The position numbers and the translations under genes were made by a program. Shown piece after piece: positions 5,487 to 7,256 of a stretch of 7,256 nt of DNA; the first letter of the stretch is position 1; the number at the start of each line of letters is the position of its first letter. The DNA comes from Pelotomaculum sp. (GTDB lineage Bacteria > Bacillota > Desulfotomaculia > Desulfotomaculales > Pelotomaculaceae). Location: NCBI GenBank assembly GCA_003489345.1, contig DNIT01000082.1, forward strand, positions 8,802 to 16,057, given 5' to 3'. The notes under the pieces are model-generated. The model had not been told where the DNA came from and ran no database searches. It saw only the letters and a list, made by a program, of their open reading frames with translations.

Positions 5487-6548
5487 ATGACAAACAATGT
5501 AAGCTCTAAAATTAAAAATATTTCCACCCTGGAATACAAGGAAAAAGAGTTTGCCTACTGGGGGCCGACCCCCGACGAAGCCAGAAGAATAATGGTCAAT
5601 AAGTCGCACGGTTTGCGCGATAAAAGACATACTTTAAAGGATGCGGTAGCGAAATTTATCAAGGACGGGATTAACATCGGGATCGGCGGTTTTGTAAATA
5701 CCAGGGTTCCCGTAGCCATCGTACATGAAATCATAAGACACGGGGCGAAAGATTTAACCCTTTCCTTTCAGTCCAACTCAATTTGTCCCGAACTTCTGGC
5801 AGGCGCGATGATCCTTGATCCTGACCGGGTTTCGATCAAGCGAGTGGAGCTGGCCTGGTGGGGGTATGAAATTATCGGTATCGCCCCCATGGTGCGCTAT
5901 CTGACCTCCAATGGCATGATCGAGATGGATGATTACACCAACTATGGTATGTCCGCCAGGTTTAAAGCCGCGGCTATGGGAATACCTTTTATCCCGGTCA
6001 GGGACCATGGCGGTTCAGATATGGAGTTGATTAACAGGGGCAAGATGATCGAATGTCCCTTTAGCGGCAAGAACGTTTACCTGTTGCCGGCCTGCCATCC
6101 CGATGTGGGCATCGTCCATACCACGGCAGCCGATATGTACGGCAATGCCAGAATTTTTGGGGCGCATTGCACCTGCCCCGAGATCGCGATGGCGGCTACC
6201 TACACAATCATGACAACGGAAAAGGTGATCCCGACTGAAAACATCAGGTCCTATCCCAACCTGACCGAAATTCCATATCCCGCTGTAGATACAGTGACCG
6301 AAGTGCCTTTTGGAGCTACACCTGGAGCGAGTTACGGCAACTACTGGTTTGACATGGATCACCTGAAAATATTCCGCAGCCTCTGCGAGGACTTCCGCAA
6401 GACTGGCAACAAGGAAGGGCTCCAGAAATACTACGATGAGTATATTTTCAGTTGCCAAACCTTTGATGAGACCCTGGAGAAAATCGGGTACAAAGCGCTT
6501 AAGAACTTGAAAGATCTGGACGGCGGCCAGCCCATCATTCTGACCTAA
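5487..6548 (+). CDS. Glutaconate CoA-transferase-like type I CoA-transferase, subunit A (second copy)
   Basis: This complete 353-residue protein is a paralog of the minus-strand A subunit, aligning almost without gaps, with roughly half the residues identical by eye. The ATG at 5487 has GGGAGG (5474-5479) 7 bases before it. Blocks are TLKDAVAKFIKDG (49-61), the CoA loop GIGGFVNTRVP (65-75) with the normal Gly, FKAAAMGIPFIP (159-170), CHPDVGIVHTTAADMYGN (203-220), CPEIAMAATYTIMT (230-243) and VDTVTEVPFGATPG (267-280). The N-terminal extension has YWGPTPDEARRIMVNK (24-39) and RDKR (44-47), matching the first copy. Cys-rich spots (CTCPEI, CHP) are present, but no metal site is clear. It forms the A half of a cytoplasmic CoA-transferase with the B gene 38 bases downstream. 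Differences in the active-site region from copy one suggest a different acid substrate, which is inference only. Confidence 0.91.
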   Translation: MTNNVSSKIKNISTLEYKEKEFAYWGPTPDEARRIMVNKSHGLRDKRHTLKDAVAKFIKDGINIGIGGFVNTRVPVAIVHEIIRHGAKDLTLSFQSNSICPELLAGAMILDPDRVSIKRVELAWWGYEIIGIAPMVRYLTSNGMIEMDDYTNYGMSARFKAAAMGIPFIPVRDHGGSDMELINRGKMIECPFSGKNVYLLPACHPDVGIVHTTAADMYGNARIFGAHCTCPEIAMAATYTIMTTEKVIPTENIRSYPNLTEIPYPAVDTVTEVPFGATPGASYGNYWFDMDHLKIFRSLCEDFRKTGNKEGLQKYYDEYIFSCQTFDETLEKIGYKALKNLKDLDGGQPIILT

Positions 6549-6586
6549 TCCTGGCTGACCACATTAGATAATAAGGAGGTAAAAAA

Positions 6587-7256
6587 ATGTCCGAATACGC
6601 TCCATTTGAGATGATAGCCTATACCGGCTCCAGGGTTCTCGAAGACGAAAAAATCGTCTTTGTGGGCACCGGTGTGCCAATGATTGCAGCCATGCACGCG
6701 CAGCTTACCCATGCGCCCAACCTGTATATGATTTACGAAGCGGGGTCGATGGCGCCTATTCTGGAAATGGGCATGCCGCTTTCCGTCGGCGACACCAGAG
6801 CAGCCCGCAAGGCCTGCTACCTCAAGGGGTTGTGCGCCGTATTTGAAATCACGCAACGGGGCTACGCCGACTACGCCTTTATCGGAGGCGCGCAGGTCGA
6901 TATGTATGGCAACATCTGCTCTACCATTGAAGGGCACAACTATGACCAACCGAACATCCGCTTTCCGGGCAGCGGCGGCGCCGGCGCCATGGCTGCCAAC
7001 TGCGAGAAAACCATTGCTATTATGGCGCTGGAAAAAAGGAGGTTCGTGAAGAAGCTGGACTTTGTCACCAGCATCGGCTTTGGCGACGGCTCACCTGATT
7101 ACCGGGAGAAAGCAGGTGTGATGGGCTCCGGTCCCTACCGGGTCATCACCAACCAGGCTCTTTTTGGTTTTGATCAGGATACAAAACGTATGAAACTGCT
7201 TGAGGTAAAACCGGGGAGGACACCACAGGATATCCAGGACCTGGTGGACTTTGAGT
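6587..7256 (+). CDS. Glutaconate CoA-transferase-like type I CoA-transferase, subunit B (second copy, 3' end outside window)
   Basis: The gene starts at ATG 6587 with an excellent AAGGAGGT (6573-6580) 6 bases upstream, and stays open to the right edge. 223 residues are visible of an expected 265-270. It is paralogous to the minus-strand B subunit and to GctB. Blocks are GTGVP (27-31), IYEAG with Glu51 (49-53), MPLSVGD (63-69), AFIGGAQVDMYGNICST (97-113), RFPGSGGAGAMA (125-136), TSIGFGDGSP (161-170) and DQDTKRM (196-202). Glu51 aligns with the catalytic Glu of GctB, so the enzyme should be active. It is 38 bases after the A-subunit stop, in one operon. A short deletion relative to copy one lies near residues 117-121 (HNYDQ). 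The missing part is the C-terminal tail, where family members have an IREEIDP-like motif. Confidence 0.9.
   Translation, partial: MSEYAPFEMIAYTGSRVLEDEKIVFVGTGVPMIAAMHAQLTHAPNLYMIYEAGSMAPILEMGMPLSVGDTRAARKACYLKGLCAVFEITQRGYADYAFIGGAQVDMYGNICSTIEGHNYDQPNIRFPGSGGAGAMAANCEKTIAIMALEKRRFVKKLDFVTSIGFGDGSPDYREKAGVMGSGPYRVITNQALFGFDQDTKRMKLLEVKPGRTPQDIQDLVDFE

Noticed and set aside
2606..7256. IpdAB-type steroid ring-cleaving hydrolase instead of CoA-transferase
   Set aside because: IpdAB proteins are relatives, but as I recall they lack the catalytic Glu in the B subunit. Both B subunits here keep it and match GctB more closely.

Overview
The window most resembles a strictly anaerobic, low-to-mid-GC Firmicute of the Pelotomaculum/Desulfotomaculum type. 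The reasons are strong AGGAGG-like ribosome binding sites, GTG starts, AT-rich intergenic DNA between genes of about 50-57% GC, and carboxylate/CoA-thioester metabolism. This placement is an inference from style and gene content. No rRNA or other phylogenetic marker is present.

Layout, left to right. (1) Bases 2-337 are the 3' end of livF, the last ATPase gene of a branched-chain amino acid (LIV/HAAT) ABC importer. (2) It is followed closely by a 101-residue protein of unknown function (361-666) whose layout weakly recalls an acyl/peptidyl carrier protein. (3) A 415-base non-coding stretch (667-1081) holds candidate promoter and operator elements. (4) 1082-2407 encodes an OFA-family major facilitator, probably a carboxylate transporter. 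(5) A convergent intergenic region (2408-2605) holds two hairpins, one suited to ending each strand. (6) On the minus strand, 4484 down to 2606 is a two-gene operon for a glutaconate CoA-transferase-like enzyme, subunit A then B. (7) About 1 kb (4485-5486) has no convincing gene but many palindromes, direct repeats and plausible sigma-A promoters. (8) On the plus strand, 5487 to the right edge is a second, paralogous A-B CoA-transferase operon, with its B gene cut by the window end.

How the parts may work together. Type I CoA-transferases move CoA from an acyl-CoA to a free carboxylate, so no ATP is spent on activation. Two divergent paralogous pairs around one regulatory region, beside an OFA transporter and an ABC importer, suggest a locus for taking up and activating organic acids. 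The two enzymes may use different acids or act in opposite directions. Both B subunits keep the glutamate at the family's catalytic position, so both look active. Both A subunits carry a shared N-terminal extension that, as I recall the sequence, classical GctA lacks. No mobile element, CRISPR array, tRNA or rRNA was seen.

The least explained parts are the repeat-rich 1-kb divergent region, the N-terminal extension of the A subunits, and the small protein after livF.
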